From Streptomyces sp. NBC_00820 (GTDB taxonomy: Bacteria > Actinomycetota > Actinomycetes > Streptomycetales > Streptomycetaceae): a stretch of DNA of 64,000 bases. The position numbers and the translations under genes were made by a program. Positions 63,373 to 64,000 of the stretch are shown here, one piece after another; the first letter of the stretch is position 1, and each line of letters begins with the position of its first letter. The DNA lies in assembly GCF_036347055.1 (NCBI RefSeq), contig NZ_CP108882.1, forward strand, positions 620,001 through 684,000, in the 5' to 3' direction. The notes beneath the pieces are model-generated. The model did no database searches, was not told the DNA's origin, and was given only the letters and a program-made list of their open reading frames with translations.

Positions 63373-63423
63373 CGCCCGGAGTCCGCCGAAGAGGTCGCTC
63401 AGGCCCCGTCGAAGAGGGCGCGC

Positions 63424-63837
63424 TCAGACCCCGTCGAAGAGGGCGCTGAGCCCTTGTTCCACGGCGACCGTCACATCCTCCCGTCCGGCGTCGACCACGG
63501 CGTACGTGCACAGCAGGAAGCAGCGCAGCGCCGAGGTGGGGAACCGGAGCATCGCGAGACCGTGCGGCGCGTGGAACTCCACGACCGTACGGGTTCGGCC
63601 GTACGGCCAGATCCGTACGTCCCCGTAGCCGGCCGGGGTGCTCAGCCCCTGGTCCAGGAGTGAGCGCGCGAAGGTCCAGGTGACCTCGCCGCCCTCCAGG
63701 GTGGCCTCGGGCGGGAAGTCCACGAAGACGGCCAGCGGATCACCGGCGCTGTAGCGCAGGGTGGCCGTCACCGGGACCTCCCGGTCCTCGGCGGTGAGAA
63801 GGTGGGCCCGCGCCGGCTGCTCAATGAGGATGTCCAT
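63424..63837 (-). CDS. SsgA-like sporulation/cell-division protein (SALP)
   Basis: 137 residues. VPVTATLRYSAGDPLAVFVDFPP, VTWTFARSLLDQGLSTPAGYGDVRIWP and LRFPTSALRCFLLCTYAVV are diagnostic of the actinomycete SsgA family, which guide septum and spore-wall sites. Which of SsgA-G it is cannot be decided from these motifs. Confidence 0.93.
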   Translation of the reverse strand: MDILIEQPARAHLLTAEDREVPVTATLRYSAGDPLAVFVDFPPEATLEGGEVTWTFARSLLDQGLSTPAGYGDVRIWPYGRTRTVVEFHAPHGLAMLRFPTSALRCFLLCTYAVVDAGREDVTVAVEQGLSALFDGV

Positions 63838-64000
63838 GCCTATTAGGAGTCCGCGGGGGCGCTTTCGAGGACGCCGGATCCGGACAGAGTTGACGCGCGT
63901 CGGCCGGTCGGCGTCACCATGGAACAAACATGCGTCGAACGCGCGGCCGGGCCTTACACCGAAGGGCTCGGAAATGGGTCAAGTCCCGTATTCGGTCTAC
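63838..64000. other. Upstream of the SsgA-like gene; right edge
   Basis: Promoter region of the SsgA-like gene. A + strand frame opens at ATG 63919 (MEQTCVERAAGPYTEG) and runs off the edge, without a ribosome site. Confidence 0.3.

Overview
The window is high-GC actinobacterial chromosome and almost certainly Streptomyces. It carries a long chaplin, an SsgA-like sporulation protein, a SigB/F-type sigma factor with an RsbW-like ATPase, a LitR/photolyase cluster and a complete 2-methylisoborneol (2-MIB, earthy odorant) operon. GTG and TTG starts, GTGA/ATGA start-stop overlaps and coding density are typical of the genus. I saw no rRNA, tRNA, CRISPR array, intact insertion sequence or prophage. 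The content looks like chromosome-arm accessory metabolism mixed with developmental and stress genes.

Layout. 0-8 kb: a TPR protein cut by the left edge, overlapping a polyprenyl synthase of the type known as family 2 encapsulin cargo; a membrane pseudokinase; a conserved unknown; a DUF2238 membrane protein; a Tat-exported class II cholesterol oxidase. 8-12 kb: an MFS exporter and its TetR regulator with a striking double operator, then a SdgC-like flavin monooxygenase and a MITE-like palindrome. 12-17.3 kb: RNase HI with a Cys-rich tail, a two-domain VOC protein, then the 2-MIB operon (encapsulin shell, 2-MIB synthase, GPP C-methyltransferase, terminator). 17-28.5 kb: small enzymes (APH, VOC proteins, aldo-keto reductases, DinB, adenosine deaminase), a Clp-N/HTH regulator with paired operators, a ClgR-like XRE regulator, the sigma factor and the ATPase. 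28.9-34 kb: a BlaI/M56 pair, an SBF transporter, an aldo-keto reductase and an aldehyde dehydrogenase.

34-38.6 kb: a sulfonate-sulfur region with an acyl-CoA dehydrogenase-like flavoprotein, SsuD- and SsuE-like genes, and upstream of them a short leader peptide with a Cys-Cys pair followed by a terminator-like hairpin. 38.6-43.6 kb: NAD(P)-binding protein, photolyase, LitR-like B12/MerR regulator and ECF sigma factor, i.e. a light-response cluster. 43.9-48.8 kb: a frameshifted SPW protein, an ArsR-SRPBCC fusion, a GNAT gene whose ribosome site lies in the preceding terminator, an amino-acid permease and a ROK regulator. 48.9-53.7 kb: a secreted exo-beta-D-glucosaminidase sharing an operator-like motif with the ROK promoter, a secreted putative hydrolase and a GlsB-type membrane protein. 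53.7-64 kb: two GNATs, the chaplin, a secreted tripeptidyl aminopeptidase, a DUF4232-like protein, asparagine synthase, an alpha/beta hydrolase, a Gfo/Idh/MocA oxidoreductase and the SsgA-like protein.

The parts that work together most clearly are: (i) the encapsulin-enclosed 2-MIB pathway, perhaps with the polyprenyl synthase 11 kb upstream as a second cargo; (ii) the leader-peptide-controlled sulfonate genes; (iii) the LitR/sigma/photolyase light-damage cluster; (iv) the ROK regulator, permease and glucosaminidase, probably a chitosan/glucosamine unit.
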